Shown here: positions 24,169 through 33,272 of the stretch, in pieces
Layout of the letters: every line of letters starts with the position of its first letter
How positions within the stretch are numbered: position 1 is the first letter of the stretch
Assembly (NCBI GenBank): GCA_910576855.1
Contig: CAJTJP010000030.1
Coordinates: 1 to 34,055 of the forward strand
DNA: 34,055 nucleotides
Direction of reading: 5' to 3'
Source of the DNA: Erysipelotrichales bacterium
GTDB lineage: Bacteria > Bacillota_I > Bacilli_A > Erysipelotrichales > Erysipelotrichaceae
Program-made: the position numbers and the translations under genes
The notes under the pieces: model-generated
Told to the model about the DNA's origin: nothing
Seen by the model: only the letters and a program-made list of their open reading frames with translations
Databases searched by the model: none

Positions 24169-24342
24169 TTATGCTTTTTCTACGATTGTGTTACCGTTGT
24201 ACACACCACATTCACACATCTTATGCGGTACCTTGTACTCACCGCAAGCCGGACACTTAACAAGTGTCGGTGCAGCTAATTTATAGTGTGTTCTTCTTTT
24301 TGCTTTTCTTGTTTTTGAATTACGTCTCTGTTGTACTGCCAT
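24169..24342 (-). CDS. rpmF: 50S ribosomal protein L32 (bL32), zinc-binding form
   Basis: 57 residues from the ATG at 24342, after AGGAGG. Starts [20 protein letters not shown] and carries a full four-cysteine zinc ribbon: CPAC, then MCEC. The C+ form implies zinc demand; a zinc-free paralogue, if any, is elsewhere. It follows yceD by 16 bp, the usual yceD-rpmF pair. Confidence 0.97.
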   Translation of the reverse strand: MAVQQRRNSKTRKAKRRTHYKLAAPTLVKCPACGEYKVPHKMCECGVYNGNTIVEKA

Positions 24343-24358
24343 TGTTAGCACCTCCTGC

Positions 24359-24865
24359 TTAATCTTCTTCTGCTTTAAATTCCATCAGCTTCGCTAATCG
24401 CGGATCAATTTCATCCTTTTTCTGTTTTTGGTAATCAGATTCCTTCATCACTTCCCAGCCGTTGCCTTTTGGATAAGTGACTTCATTCTTTACTACCTTT
24501 AACGGGATTTCCATTAAGATCAACTGAAAGATGACCGGTAATAATTCTACGACATCGCCCTTTGCCTCGTGAACATCATCATTTGATTTCGTAAAAGCAA
24601 ACACCTCAGTTGAGGCCGTTTCAAACTCATACGGTACATCCTCGTTAGTAACAGCACAAGGAAGAATCATTGTGCCGCTGATTTCTATATCAGCGAACAC
24701 TCGATCTTCATCACTGTCATAACGAAGCTTTCCCGATACACGGACATCGTTTAATCCTCTGATCTGGTTCATAGCTGAAAATGCCGAAGCATCAAATGAC
24801 AGCGAATCATCAAATGTGATCGTATGCTCGGATGCACGCAGCAGTTCCAATTTGGACCATCTCAA
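24359..24865 (-). CDS. DUF177 protein YceD
   Basis: DUF177 family protein, linked genetically to 23S rRNA/50S maturation in bacteria and plant chloroplasts. The start chosen is a TTG at 24865, giving 168 residues beginning MRWSKLELL. An AGAGGTG ribosome-binding site lies five bases upstream, and MxW-x-x-x-ELL matches the family N-terminus. A GTG three codons earlier lies inside the ribosome-binding site. Conserved parts: [35 protein letters not shown], with one Cys of the usual CxRCL motif. The C-terminus ends in [16 protein letters not shown], typical of DUF177. Precedes rpmF. Confidence 0.9.
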   Translation of the reverse strand: MRWSKLELLRASEHTITFDDSLSFDASAFSAMNQIRGLNDVRVSGKLRYDSDEDRVFADIEISGTMILPCAVTNEDVPYEFETASTEVFAFTKSNDDVHEAKGDVVELLPVIFQLILMEIPLKVVKNEVTYPKGNGWEVMKESDYQKQKKDEIDPRLAKLMEFKAEED

Positions 24866-24895
24866 AAGTATCACCTCTATGTTTCAGACGCACCT

Positions 24896-24924
24896 ATTAT
24901 ACGCTTTAACGTGAATAAAATCAA
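24896..24924 (-). promoter_or_regulatory. Promoter of yceD-rpmF
   Basis: On the minus strand TTGATT (24919-24924), 17-bp spacer, TATAAT (24896-24901), about 25 bp before the TTG start. Confidence 0.7.
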
Positions 24925-25042
24925 GCAATTTTGTGCGTTCCATATTATTAAACCATAAAACAGACAGAAAGAAAAGGTTTTTTTTATTTATTTATGAATT
25001 CGTGAGTTGTAAAATGAAAGCAACATTTATAAGCTTAAACAC

Positions 25043-25987
25043 TCACTGCGGTTTCTTTGTCTCTGTCTCTTTCATCACCGACTTTAAAAACGCAGCGATG
25101 TCCTCGTATACTTGTTCTTTGCCCTTTTCATTTAAAATTTCATGACGAAGCTTCGGATACAGCTTGGGCTTAATGTTTTGATATCCGATTTTTTTCAATA
25201 TCGAAAAGGCTTGGATAAATTTTCGTTCATTGACAATGCACGGATCGTCTCTGCCGGCGATAAATAAAATCGGTAGATTTGGATTTAATAATACCCAATC
25301 ATCCTTGTCATAAACATTTGCCATTAGATTCCATAAGGAACGAAAGCCGTTGACGGTAAAAATAAAGCCGCATCGTTCATCACTGTCGTATGCCTTTACA
25401 ACCCTATCATCGCTGCATATCCAAGCATTTTCACTGTCGCTGTCACGAAAGCGTCTTGAAAAGGCGGAAAAAGCCAAGCGCTGAACGAATTTGCTGCGAT
25501 AATGCTCCCCCTTCAGCTTTTGGATGAGAAGAATCAGTGCCCGACCCAACGGTAAAAGACTGTTTTTGCTTGGAGAACCGCAGACGATCAGTCCGTTTAA
25601 TTCATAATCATATTTTTTTATATAGGCTCTGACGACCAAAGATCCCATAGAATGCCCGAACAACACATAAGGCAAATCGGAATATTGCTTTTTCATAACA
25701 TAAGTCAGCTGATGAGTATCCTCTACAATGTATGTACCGCTTGAATCATAGAAAAAACCTAAATCCTCTTGACTCTTCACACTGTCTCCGTGTCCGCGAT
25801 GATCGTGAATTACACAGCACCAACCCTTTTCTGCCATTTCCTTCATAAACGAAAAATATCGCTGACGATGCTCACTCATACCATGCACAAGCTGCAGAAC
25901 TCCGATCGGTTCATCCGCCGATATCATCGTTGCCTGAATCATCAGACCGTCCTGAAAGCTTTTGATCGAAAAATCTTCTGTTTTCAT
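25043..25987 (-). CDS. Alpha/beta hydrolase, monoacylglycerol lipase / S33-like
   Basis: Serine hydrolase of the 'serine aminopeptidase S33' (lysophospholipase/monoglyceride lipase) group. 314 residues, cytoplasmic, no signal peptide. Oxyanion region LQLVHGMSEHRQRY; IHDHRGHGDS; nucleophile S113 in GHSMG; catalytic Asp in IAGRDDP (D247 or D248); H282 in KLRHEIL. The short cap domain lies between about residues 140 and 225. The substrate is probably a lysophospholipid or monoglyceride but cannot be fixed. Transcribed away from tmcAL, with a TTGAGG-N17-TATCAT promoter-like pair in the shared 137-bp gap. No clear terminator follows. Confidence 0.85.
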   Translation of the reverse strand: MKTEDFSIKSFQDGLMIQATMISADEPIGVLQLVHGMSEHRQRYFSFMKEMAEKGWCCVIHDHRGHGDSVKSQEDLGFFYDSSGTYIVEDTHQLTYVMKKQYSDLPYVLFGHSMGSLVVRAYIKKYDYELNGLIVCGSPSKNSLLPLGRALILLIQKLKGEHYRSKFVQRLAFSAFSRRFRDSDSENAWICSDDRVVKAYDSDERCGFIFTVNGFRSLWNLMANVYDKDDWVLLNPNLPILFIAGRDDPCIVNERKFIQAFSILKKIGYQNIKPKLYPKLRHEILNEKGKEQVYEDIAAFLKSVMKETETKKPQ

Positions 25988-26124
25988 TACATCACTTCCT
26001 ACCTGAAACTCTGTATCTCAATGATACAATATTCATTGCGAATCCTCAACACTTTTCATAGCGAAAAAGGATAAAGTATGTTAGTATTGTTATAACTGAT
26101 AACATAAAGGAGACTTAGATACAT

Positions 26125-27219
26125 ATGAAGGCTGCCGGAATCATTTGTGAATACAACCCATTTCATAACGGACATATTTATCATATTCAACAAACCAAAG
26201 CAATTACCGGCTGTGATGTACTCATCTGTGTGATGAGCGGCAATTTTGTACAGCGCGGTGAACCGGCAATCGTCGATAAGCGCAAGCGCTGTCATGCCGC
26301 TTTAACGCACGGGGTCGATCTTGTGCTTGAGCTCCCCTTTCCCTTTGCGACACAAAGCGCCGCTTTTTTTGCCAAAGGAGCAGTGCGGACATTGGCTTTG
26401 GCTCAAGTAAGCAATATCGTTTTCGGCAGTGAAAGCAATGATTTATATGCACTCTCGAAGCTTGCGGATTTAGAACTCAATCAATTCAGCGACCTTACGA
26501 AAGAGGGCATGTCAAGCGCCAAGGCATACGAGATCTTATACGGCAGGCAACAGCCGAATGATATTTTGGCAATCAATTATATCCGTGAAATGAAGCAATA
26601 CGGAATCACTCCAAAGTGTATAAAACGAACGAATGATTATCACGACGCTTCCTTAGGCAGTGAGTTTGCCAGCGCTACCGCATTACGCAATGCTTTGCTT
26701 CAAGATAAGGATATCAGCCGATATACACCGATGCAGATTCGCAAGGATGAAATTCACATGTTAGATGAATATTATCCTTACATACAAGGCTTATTATTCA
26801 GCCTACCGCGGGAATACTTGGCAAGCTTATTATTAATGGATGAAGGGATTGAACAGCATTTCATCATTCACGCAAAGCAGTGCAGCACAATGGCAGAGTT
26901 TTTAGCCGCTGCAACCACAAAGCGCTATTCAACCTCACGCATCCGAAGAACCTTGATTCAGCTACTTCATCAAGTGACGAAGCAAAGCATTGATTCATTG
27001 CCGCCGTTAACGCATCTTCGCGTGCTTGGCTTTAATGAAACGGGACGAAGTTATTTAAAACTGTTGAAGCAACAGGAAAATATCACGATTGCCTCGCGAA
27101 TCAATCAAATCCCCTTGCCTTATCGCAAGTTAGAGTTGACCTCAGCACATATGTATGGCTTGTTGCATCCAGAACAAAAGCTGAGCGAAAAGGAGCTACA
27201 GCCGCCGTTATGCTTATAA
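26125..27219 (+). CDS. tmcAL: tRNA(Met) cytidine acetate ligase
   Basis: TmcAL (formerly YlbM) makes N4-acetylcytidine at the wobble position C34 of elongator tRNA-Met using ATP and acetate. 364 residues. The nucleotidyl-transferase motif HNGH is at residues 14-17 in CEYNPFHNGHIYHI. SGNFVQRGEPAIVDKRKRC and VDLVLELPFPFATQSA follow, all family-specific. The ribosome-binding site AAAGGAG (26106-26112) is 12 bases before the ATG, unusually far, yet the N-terminus MKAAGIICEYNP fixes this start. Its stop overlaps ydcF by 10 bp. One of only two intact plus-strand genes in the window. Confidence 0.95.
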   Translation: MKAAGIICEYNPFHNGHIYHIQQTKAITGCDVLICVMSGNFVQRGEPAIVDKRKRCHAALTHGVDLVLELPFPFATQSAAFFAKGAVRTLALAQVSNIVFGSESNDLYALSKLADLELNQFSDLTKEGMSSAKAYEILYGRQQPNDILAINYIREMKQYGITPKCIKRTNDYHDASLGSEFASATALRNALLQDKDISRYTPMQIRKDEIHMLDEYYPYIQGLLFSLPREYLASLLLMDEGIEQHFIIHAKQCSTMAEFLAAATTKRYSTSRIRRTLIQLLHQVTKQSIDSLPPLTHLRVLGFNETGRSYLKLLKQQENITIASRINQIPLPYRKLELTSAHMYGLLHPEQKLSEKELQPPLCL

Positions 27220-27854
27220 TTTTATTATTGATCGCACTGTTGCTGTTATTCCCGTTTTTCATCATTTCCAAGCCGAAGCGTTATCAAAAAGAAGCGATCG
27301 ATTATATATTAGTGCTTGGCTGTCCGTGTGAGCATAGCGGACAATTATCAAACAAACAAAAACAGCGCCTTGAAACATGCATACACTATCAAAACATCAC
27401 CGAATGCAGACGCATCATCATCTCCGGCGGTGCAGTACACAATGAGGCAATCGAAGCTGAAGCAATGGCGCAGTATTTAAAAGAACAGCTGAACACATGT
27501 CAGATTGAAACGGAATGTAAGGCACGTAATACCTTTCAAAACTTTCAGTACACAAAAAAGCTGTATGGCAAGGAGCATATTCTTATTATCACAAGTGCGG
27601 CACATTGTCGTCGCGCCTATTTTTTTGCAAGAAAATTCTATAATCATGCCTATATAGCAAAGGCATCGACAAAGGATTCCTTGTGCAAATACTTGATTGA
27701 ATATTTCCGTCTTTGGAATGTGCTGTATTGGGAAGTGCGGCTGCGAATACAAAAAAACATAAATGACTCGTATGCACCTTACATTCATGCCCGATATGCT
27801 TATCAGCTTTATGATTTTATGTCAAAATTGATAAATTTACATCAAAAAAGATGA
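27210..27854 (+). CDS. DUF218 / YdcF-SanA-like membrane-anchored protein
   Basis: DUF218 domain protein. Residues 1-20 form one hydrophobic helix (LIILLLIALLLLFPFFII), probably a membrane anchor. The domain follows: DYILVLGCPCEHSGQLSNKQ, RRIIISGGAVHNEAIEAEAMAQYL, CKARNTFQNF, ILIITSAAHCRRAYFFARKF. These match the SanA/YdcF pattern (LG; SGG; E-A; N-T; T-S-x-x-H-x-x-R-A). The biochemical role of the family is unsettled; cell-envelope functions have been proposed. 214 residues. The ATG lies inside tmcAL, so translation is coupled. A convergent terminator follows. Confidence 0.82.
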   Translation: MLIILLLIALLLLFPFFIISKPKRYQKEAIDYILVLGCPCEHSGQLSNKQKQRLETCIHYQNITECRRIIISGGAVHNEAIEAEAMAQYLKEQLNTCQIETECKARNTFQNFQYTKKLYGKEHILIITSAAHCRRAYFFARKFYNHAYIAKASTKDSLCKYLIEYFRLWNVLYWEVRLRIQKNINDSYAPYIHARYAYQLYDFMSKLINLHQKR

Positions 27855-27887
27855 TACATCGGAATTTGTTATCCTGCATCATCTTTT
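27846..27887. terminator. Bidirectional terminator between ydcF and yebC
   Basis: AAAAGATGAT (27846-27855) and ATCATCTTTT (27878-27887) form a perfect 10-bp inverted repeat. With A on one side and T on the other it can end both converging transcripts. It overlaps the last codons of the plus-strand gene. Confidence 0.85.
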
Positions 27888-27901
27888 CATTTATTTCACT
27901 G

Positions 27902-28633
27902 TTACTCCTGATTCAGATTAGAAACATTATGATATACATTCTGTACATCGTCAACATCGTCCAATAAGCGAATCAAGCGTTGGAACAGCTCTAAGTCCTC
28001 ACCTTCCAACTCTACATATTCATTAGGAAGCATTGTCAGCTCTAATGCATCAAAGGAAACATCGGGAATCATTGCTTCAATCGCTTCCTTTGCCTTATTC
28101 AAATCAGAAGGCTCTACCGTAATCGTCATTTGTCCTTCTTCGGTTTCGATATCCTTTAAATCAACCTCAGCCATGATCAAAGATTCCATCATCGTTTCTT
28201 CATCTTCATATTTTAAGGAAATAAAGCCGACCTTTTCGTAGTTAAAGGAAACTGATCCGCTGACACCCATTTTTGCATGAGATTTATTAAAGCATGCACG
28301 TAAATCCGCAATCGTGCGATTCGTATTATCGGTTAAGCAATCGATAATCACGGTTGCGGCACCGCCGCTTCCGAAGCCTTCATAAGAAGCCGGAGAATAG
28401 TTTTCACCGGTACCGCCCTTAGCCTTGTCAATTGCACGCTTAATTACATCTGCCGGTACTTGATTCGCTTTGGCACGTTCAATTACCTTTTTCAAAGCAG
28501 CGTTCATATCCGGATCGGGAACACCGTTTTTCGCTGCCACTAAAATTTCTTTACCGTAACGAGAATACAGCTTTGCCTTCGCCGCTGCAGTTTTTGCCAT
28601 TGATGCGGCACGTACTTCAAAATGTCTACCCAT
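27902..28633 (-). CDS. YebC/PmpR/TACO1 family protein
   Basis: YebC family protein, known as a transcription regulator (PmpR) and, in more recent work, as a translation factor helping ribosomes through proline-rich stretches. 243 residues from the ATG at 28633, ten bases after AAAGGTG. N-terminus MGRHFEVRAASMAKTAAAKAKLYSRYGKEILVAAK, then YEGFGSGGAATVIIDCLTDNTNRT, all typical. Of the two subtypes, MGRHFEVRAASM resembles YebC2 as found in Bacillota, but this is tentative. Own promoter upstream. Confidence 0.93.
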   Translation of the reverse strand: MGRHFEVRAASMAKTAAAKAKLYSRYGKEILVAAKNGVPDPDMNAALKKVIERAKANQVPADVIKRAIDKAKGGTGENYSPASYEGFGSGGAATVIIDCLTDNTNRTIADLRACFNKSHAKMGVSGSVSFNYEKVGFISLKYEDEETMMESLIMAEVDLKDIETEEGQMTITVEPSDLNKAKEAIEAMIPDVSFDALELTMLPNEYVELEGEDLELFQRLIRLLDDVDDVQNVYHNVSNLNQE

Positions 28634-28701
28634 TGTTTCATCACCTTTCAAAATCAAACGGTAGTGTATTACTGATTATTTATGTAATCACTTCAATATT
28701 C

Positions 28702-28731
28702 ATTATACCATAAAGCAAAAGAGCATGGCAA
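28702..28731 (-). promoter_or_regulatory. Promoter of yebC
   Basis: On the minus strand TTGCCA (28726-28731), 18-bp spacer ending TGG, TATAAT (28702-28707): a good sigma-A site with extended -10. The leader is about 65 nt. Confidence 0.75.
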
Positions 28732-28769
28732 ATAAATATTGCCTCGGAATTCATCTTCTTCCCTGCGCT

Positions 28770-29990
28770 TTAGGATTGCTGAAGCAGTGGATAATACCGT
28801 CGATCCATATGAATCAGCACTGTTACAAGCAAGACGAGAATAAAACCGTAGATACCGATGAATCCCCAAACCTGCACTATGCTGATCAGCTCGACAAGAC
28901 AGGCAATGCCTTGTCTGGAGAAAACCTCAAACAGATTTCTGAAAACCATTTCCACCGCACTCATACGTCCGCGATATAAGGCAGGAATGCGGCGGCTGAC
29001 ATAAGGAGCCATGCCGAGTGTAACGATCACCTCACCGAAAGTAAAGATAATAATCGCAACATAATGCAGCCACAAGATCCCTTGAATAAACATAAACATC
29101 GTAAATCCGAGTACCTGTATCCCCAAGCCTAAGCGCAGCTTTTTGGTATCTTGAATTCGTGTCAGTAAAGTGGTGAATATCGGTGTCGCCGCAATCACGA
29201 CAAGCGCATTGACACTGGATAACAGACCGTAATATCGCGCACCGTCAACGCCGAAGCTTTGTTCCATATTGAGCGGAAGTAAAAAATTAAGCTGTGTATA
29301 AACGAGCGTTGAAGCACCAATGATAAAGATAAACAGTGCGACACACGGATTTTGTTTCAGTACTTTACAAACCGATAAATTACCGCTTCCCTGTTCATAT
29401 ATATTGACCTGTTTTGATTCCCTACGCTTGATATCTTTGACTAAGAAAGCGATCAATAAGGTAGAACTTAAGGTCGCAAGCGATGTCAGTAAAAATGCAA
29501 CCGGTAAATAATGCTCGAATAATAAACCGCCTAAGGCAGGCGCAATCACAAAGCCGAGATTCATGCCTAAATACGACAGGCTGTATACCTGCTCACGCTC
29601 ATCGGAATCGGATAAATCCGCAAGCAGTGCCTGATAGGAAGGATGCTCAAAGGCCGCAAAGGCACTTGCCGTAAACATAAAGAATAACGAAATCGTTGAT
29701 AAGGGAATAAAGGCACAAATCGCATAGCTGATCACCGTAATCAAATCACAAATAATAATGTTATTTTTCTTGTTAAAACGATCGGCAAGCACACCGCCGA
29801 ACAGCGTAAAAGGCAGCTGTCCGAGTCCGAATATCAATAAAAGAAAGGCAGCGTCAGAGGGATTCATATTCATTTTATTGGTTAAAATCAAAGTCATCAT
29901 CGGCCAAATCATTGCTCCCATACTCGTTACGACACGTCCGTAAAACAGCACGTAGATTTCTTTTCTTAAGCCTCGATATCGCTGCAGCAT
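28770..29990 (-). CDS. MFS transporter, probable drug efflux
   Basis: Major facilitator superfamily permease of 406 residues with about 12 hydrophobic segments. The motif A loop between helices 2 and 3 is clear (FGGVLADRFNKKNN), and YLGMNLGFVIAPALGGLLFE resembles helix 5 of drug/H+ antiporters. The C-terminal half repeats a weaker version (LLTRIQDTKKLRLG). The domain type resembles YfnB/MdtG-like multidrug exporters; no substrate can be inferred. ATG after AAGGGA. It lies between leuS and yebC without close functional links. Confidence 0.87.
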   Translation of the reverse strand: MLQRYRGLRKEIYVLFYGRVVTSMGAMIWPMMTLILTNKMNMNPSDAAFLLLIFGLGQLPFTLFGGVLADRFNKKNNIIICDLITVISYAICAFIPLSTISLFFMFTASAFAAFEHPSYQALLADLSDSDEREQVYSLSYLGMNLGFVIAPALGGLLFEHYLPVAFLLTSLATLSSTLLIAFLVKDIKRRESKQVNIYEQGSGNLSVCKVLKQNPCVALFIFIIGASTLVYTQLNFLLPLNMEQSFGVDGARYYGLLSSVNALVVIAATPIFTTLLTRIQDTKKLRLGLGIQVLGFTMFMFIQGILWLHYVAIIIFTFGEVIVTLGMAPYVSRRIPALYRGRMSAVEMVFRNLFEVFSRQGIACLVELISIVQVWGFIGIYGFILVLLVTVLIHMDRRYYPLLQQS

Positions 29991-30022
29991 CCTATCCCTT
30001 CTTTCTGTTTTTATTTTCTATT

Positions 30023-30058
30023 ATAAACTAAAAAGCGATTAAAATAATCACTTTTAGT
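30023..30058 (-). terminator. Hairpin at the leuS stop
   Basis: AAACTAAAAGTGATT (30058-30044) pairs with AATCGCTTTTTAGTTT (30038-30023), with one bulge and one wobble. The 3' arm is itself T-rich, but no separate T tract follows. Probable terminator between leuS and the MFS gene. Confidence 0.6.
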
Positions 30059-32450
30059 TTGCGACAATATTTACAACCTTGCCCTTTACGACAATGATTT
30101 TGCGTACTGTTTTACCCTCGATCTGTGCTTGTACGTTTTGTACCTGTAATGCTTCCTGCTTGATGGCTTCTTCATCGGCTTCTGCATCGATCATGAATTT
30201 ACCGCGCAGTTTTCCGTTTACCTGTACGATAATTTCGATTTCACTCTTAACTAACTGTTTTTCATCATAAACCGGCCACGCTTCATCAGCGATACATGGC
30301 TTTTGTGTTAAGGTCGTATACATTTCCTCACATACATGCGGTGCAACACAAGACAGCATTTTGATAAAATCAAGTGCATACGGACGATAAATTTTATCCG
30401 CCTTGTAGCAGTCATTGATAAAGATCATCATTTGTGAGATCGCCGTATTCATATTTAATGATTCAAAATCATTGGTAACCTTTTTTACCGTATAGTGATA
30501 ACTGTAATCCAGCGTACCGTCGTTTTCATCACTCAGCTTATCTGATTCCATAAATAAGCGCCATACGCGATCAAGCCATTTACGGCTGCCCTCGACACCG
30601 CTGTCCGCCCATGGCTTGCTGGCTTCCAACGGTCCCATAAACATTTCATATAAACGTAAGGTATCGGCACCGTAGCGCTCGGTAATATCATCAGGATTTA
30701 CGACATTACCGCGTGATTTTGACATTTTTTCGTTGTTTTCGCCTAAGATCATACCTTGATGGAATAAACGCTGAAACGGCTCCTTTACCGGCACTAAGCC
30801 TTTATCATAAAGATAGTTGTTCCACATACGGGAATACAACAGATGCCCTACCGCATGCTCACTTCCGCCGATATATAAATCGACCGGAAGCCAGTGCTTT
30901 AACAGACGCTGATCGGCAAACTCTTTGTCATTGTGCGGATCGATATAGCGTAAGAAATACCAGCTGGATCCCGCACTGCCCGGCATCGTGCTTGTTTCAC
31001 GCTTCCCTTTTTGACCGTCTCTTTCTACATTGACCCAATCTACCGCCTTTTCTAACGGACTGGCACCGCTCTTGCTCGGGGAGTAATCGGCTAACGGCGG
31101 CAATACGAGCGGAAGCTCTTCATCGGCTAAGGTAACACTCGTACCGTCTTCCATATGAACGACCGGAATCGGCTCACCCCAATAGCGCTGACGGGCAAAG
31201 ATCCATTCACGCAAACGATAATTCACCTGTGAACGTCCGCATTTATTTGTTTCTAAATAAGCGATCATAGCAGCAATCGCATCTTCTTTGTTCATACCGT
31301 TTAAGAAATCGGAATTGATATGTACGCCATCCTGTGTCCACGCTTCTTTGGTAATGTCTCCGCCTTCGAGTACCGGAATAATCTCAAGTTCAAACTTTTT
31401 CGCAAATGCATAATCACGTTCATCATGCGCCGGAACAGCCATAATTGCGCCGGTTCCGTATGATGCCAATACATAATCGGAAATCCAAATCGGAATCTGC
31501 TTATTATTCACGGGATTGATCGCATAGGCGCCGGTAAATACACCGGTCTTTTCTTTGTTTAACTCAGTGCGTTCAAGTTCTGATTTATGAGCGCAGGAAG
31601 TCACGTATTTTTCGACCTCTGCCTTTTGTGCGGCAGTAGTGATTTTAGCAACTAACTCATGCTCAGGCGCAAGAACACAATAGGTAGCGCCGAACAGTGT
31701 ATCACAGCGTGTCGTAAATACAGTGAATTTCTCATCATGTTCTGCGACTTTAAAATCAACGTGCGCACCATAAGAACGACCGATCCAATGACGCTGCATT
31801 TCCTTTGTGGAATTCGGCCAATCTAATGTGTCCAATCCCTCTAATAAGCGATCGGCATATTTTACAATATCAATCACCCACTGCATCATATTTTTGCGCA
31901 CAACCGGATAACCGCCGCGCTCACTTTTACCGTCAATGATTTCATCATTTGCCAATACTGTTCCCAGTTCCTCACACCAGTTTACCGGAATATTGACATA
32001 GCGTGCCAAGCCGTCCTCATACAGCTGTTTAAAAATCCATTGAGTCCATTTATAATAGCTCGGATCGCATGTTGAAACCTGTTTATCCCAATCAAGTCCG
32101 AATCCTAACATTTTTAACTGACGAGTAAAGGTCGCAATATTTTCTAATGTAAAACCTTCCGGATGATTGCCGGTCTGTATTGCATATTGTTCCGCCGGTA
32201 AACCGAAGGAATCAAAGCCCATCGGATGCAATACATTATATCCCTGCATCTTTTTCATTCTGCATACAATATCACTTGCCGTATAGCCTTCCGGATGACC
32301 GACATGCAGTCCCTGTCCGCTCGGATAAGGGAACATATCTACTGCATAAAATTTCGGTTTATCAAAATCCCATACATCACATACAAAGGTTTTATTTTCT
32401 TCCCAGTATGCCTGCCATTTCTTTTCAATTTTCTGATGATCAAAGCCCAT
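30054..32450 (-). CDS. leuS: Leucyl-tRNA synthetase
   Basis: Class I aminoacyl-tRNA synthetase charging tRNA-Leu; 798 residues, near the bacterial norm. HIGH-type motif HVGH is at residues 49-52 within [19 protein letters not shown]. The CP1 editing domain (about 220-410) has [19 protein letters not shown] with the Asp that recognises the amino group of mischarged substrates. KMSKS is at residues 575-579 ([15 protein letters not shown]). The C-terminal anticodon-binding and tail domains are complete. ATG follows AAAGGTGG. Controlled by a T-box leader just upstream. Confidence 0.98.
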   Translation of the reverse strand: MGFDHQKIEKKWQAYWEENKTFVCDVWDFDKPKFYAVDMFPYPSGQGLHVGHPEGYTASDIVCRMKKMQGYNVLHPMGFDSFGLPAEQYAIQTGNHPEGFTLENIATFTRQLKMLGFGLDWDKQVSTCDPSYYKWTQWIFKQLYEDGLARYVNIPVNWCEELGTVLANDEIIDGKSERGGYPVVRKNMMQWVIDIVKYADRLLEGLDTLDWPNSTKEMQRHWIGRSYGAHVDFKVAEHDEKFTVFTTRCDTLFGATYCVLAPEHELVAKITTAAQKAEVEKYVTSCAHKSELERTELNKEKTGVFTGAYAINPVNNKQIPIWISDYVLASYGTGAIMAVPAHDERDYAFAKKFELEIIPVLEGGDITKEAWTQDGVHINSDFLNGMNKEDAIAAMIAYLETNKCGRSQVNYRLREWIFARQRYWGEPIPVVHMEDGTSVTLADEELPLVLPPLADYSPSKSGASPLEKAVDWVNVERDGQKGKRETSTMPGSAGSSWYFLRYIDPHNDKEFADQRLLKHWLPVDLYIGGSEHAVGHLLYSRMWNNYLYDKGLVPVKEPFQRLFHQGMILGENNEKMSKSRGNVVNPDDITERYGADTLRLYEMFMGPLEASKPWADSGVEGSRKWLDRVWRLFMESDKLSDENDGTLDYSYHYTVKKVTNDFESLNMNTAISQMMIFINDCYKADKIYRPYALDFIKMLSCVAPHVCEEMYTTLTQKPCIADEAWPVYDEKQLVKSEIEIIVQVNGKLRGKFMIDAEADEEAIKQEALQVQNVQAQIEGKTVRKIIVVKGKVVNIVAN

Positions 32451-32472
32451 CTTATTTCCACCTTTCTTAGCA

Positions 32473-32690
32473 TAAAAAAACGTCCCTGCGAGGACGTAAT
32501 ATACGCGGTACCACCTTGCTTCATATATTCATATAAATATATGCACTTCACCTTTTAACGCAAGGCTACGTATAACTTTTCATTATCGGCTCCTTAGTGA
32601 GTTCCCTAAAAGCATATAACAGTTTTTCACCGACCAACTGCTCTCTTAATACAGGCTTTTACGTACTACTCTAATTCACTGCCTTTATTT
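32473..32690 (-). promoter_or_regulatory. T-box riboswitch (leucine) of leuS
   Basis: tRNA-sensing leader. On the minus strand the T-box AAGGTGGTACCGCG lies at 32517-32504. It is followed by the terminator stem CGTCC/GGACG (32496-32481) and a run of T to about 32473. Upstream are the Stem I elements: an AG-rich internal loop (GAGAGC...GGTCGGTG) and, in GGGAACTCAC, the probable specifier CTC (32601-32599), a leucine codon. Uncharged tRNA-Leu should stabilise the antiterminator and permit leuS transcription. Confidence 0.93.
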
Positions 32691-32697
32691 CGTAATG

Positions 32698-32727
32698 ATT
32701 ATAACGGAAAAGGAAAGCGTTTGTCAA
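32698..32727 (-). promoter_or_regulatory. Promoter of the leuS T-box transcript
   Basis: On the minus strand a perfect TTGACA (32722-32727), 18-bp spacer and a perfect TATAAT (32698-32703). Confidence 0.85.
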
Positions 32728-32787
32728 TATAAGATTATATTTCCTTAACTAAACAGTCTCTTGTATGAATCGAATACATTATCCGGC

Positions 32788-33033
32788 TTACCGAATCAAA
32801 AACAAATAGGCAATCAAAACAGACATCCCCGCCGTATACAGAAATTCAATCAGACAGCTTTTCCCCTGCCTGCGCAGTTGAATACAGACATAAGCCTCAT
32901 AAGAAGCGAGAATCCCCAATGCAAGTACAACCGCTGAAATACGGTTTGTCAAATCATCCTTTGGGAAAACACCGATCAGTATAATACTTGCGAAAACAAG
33001 TCCTCTGACAACACGCTGTACATCTTCATCCAA
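32788..33033 (-). CDS. Small membrane protein of unknown function
   Basis: Not recognised. I place the start at a TTG at 33033 (81 residues, LDEDVQRVVRGLVF as M-DEDVQ), because AAAGGAG (33041-33047) lies eight bases upstream. The in-frame ATG at 33153 has no ribosome-binding site, and its extra 40 residues look like translated leader. The protein has three hydrophobic segments (about GLVFASIILIGVF, ISAVVLALGILASYEAYV, LYTAGMSVLIAYLFLI) joined by short charged loops, with a basic loop QLRRQGK after the second. No partner gene is adjacent. Its transcript has its own promoter and a long leader. Confidence 0.65.
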   Translation of the reverse strand: MDEDVQRVVRGLVFASIILIGVFPKDDLTNRISAVVLALGILASYEAYVCIQLRRQGKSCLIEFLYTAGMSVLIAYLFLIR

Positions 33034-33209
33034 TACACTCACTCCTTTATAATGAAAGACACGCTTGTCGCGCGCCTTTCCGTAGTTAGTTATCGAAAGG
33101 AAATTCGATAATGATGAATAATTCCATGAAAAGAGGAAGAATAACGGAATCATTCACAATTCATAATCAAGTGCCGCTTTATTATGAATCAGAAATAAAT
33201 CTTATTTCT
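33034..33209 (-). promoter_or_regulatory. Long structured 5' leader of the small membrane protein gene
   Basis: About 175 nt between the predicted start point and the TTG. It opens with a perfect 8-bp hairpin AGAAATAA/TTATTTCT (33191-33209). Further on is a perfect 7-bp hairpin TATCGAA/TTCGATA (33091-33110). No known riboswitch motif is recognised. Confidence 0.4.
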
Positions 33210-33215
33210 ATATGC

Positions 33216-33244
33216 ATTATATCATAAAACTAACCAAAATGTAA
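33216..33244 (-). promoter_or_regulatory. Promoter of the small membrane protein gene
   Basis: On the minus strand TTACAT (33239-33244), 17-bp spacer, TATAAT (33216-33221). It lies about 30 bp from the IS end. Confidence 0.65.
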
Positions 33245-33272
33245 CCCCTATCATTAATGTTTTTTTTCACCG

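Noticed and set aside
33034-33153. ATG start at 33153 for the small membrane protein
   Set aside because: No ribosome-binding site before it, while AAAGGAG precedes the TTG at 33033 at ideal distance.
181-33272. Composite transposon bounded by two IS30-type elements
   Set aside because: The interval holds dozens of essential core genes in conserved order; two independent insertions or contig breaks at a repeat are far more likely.
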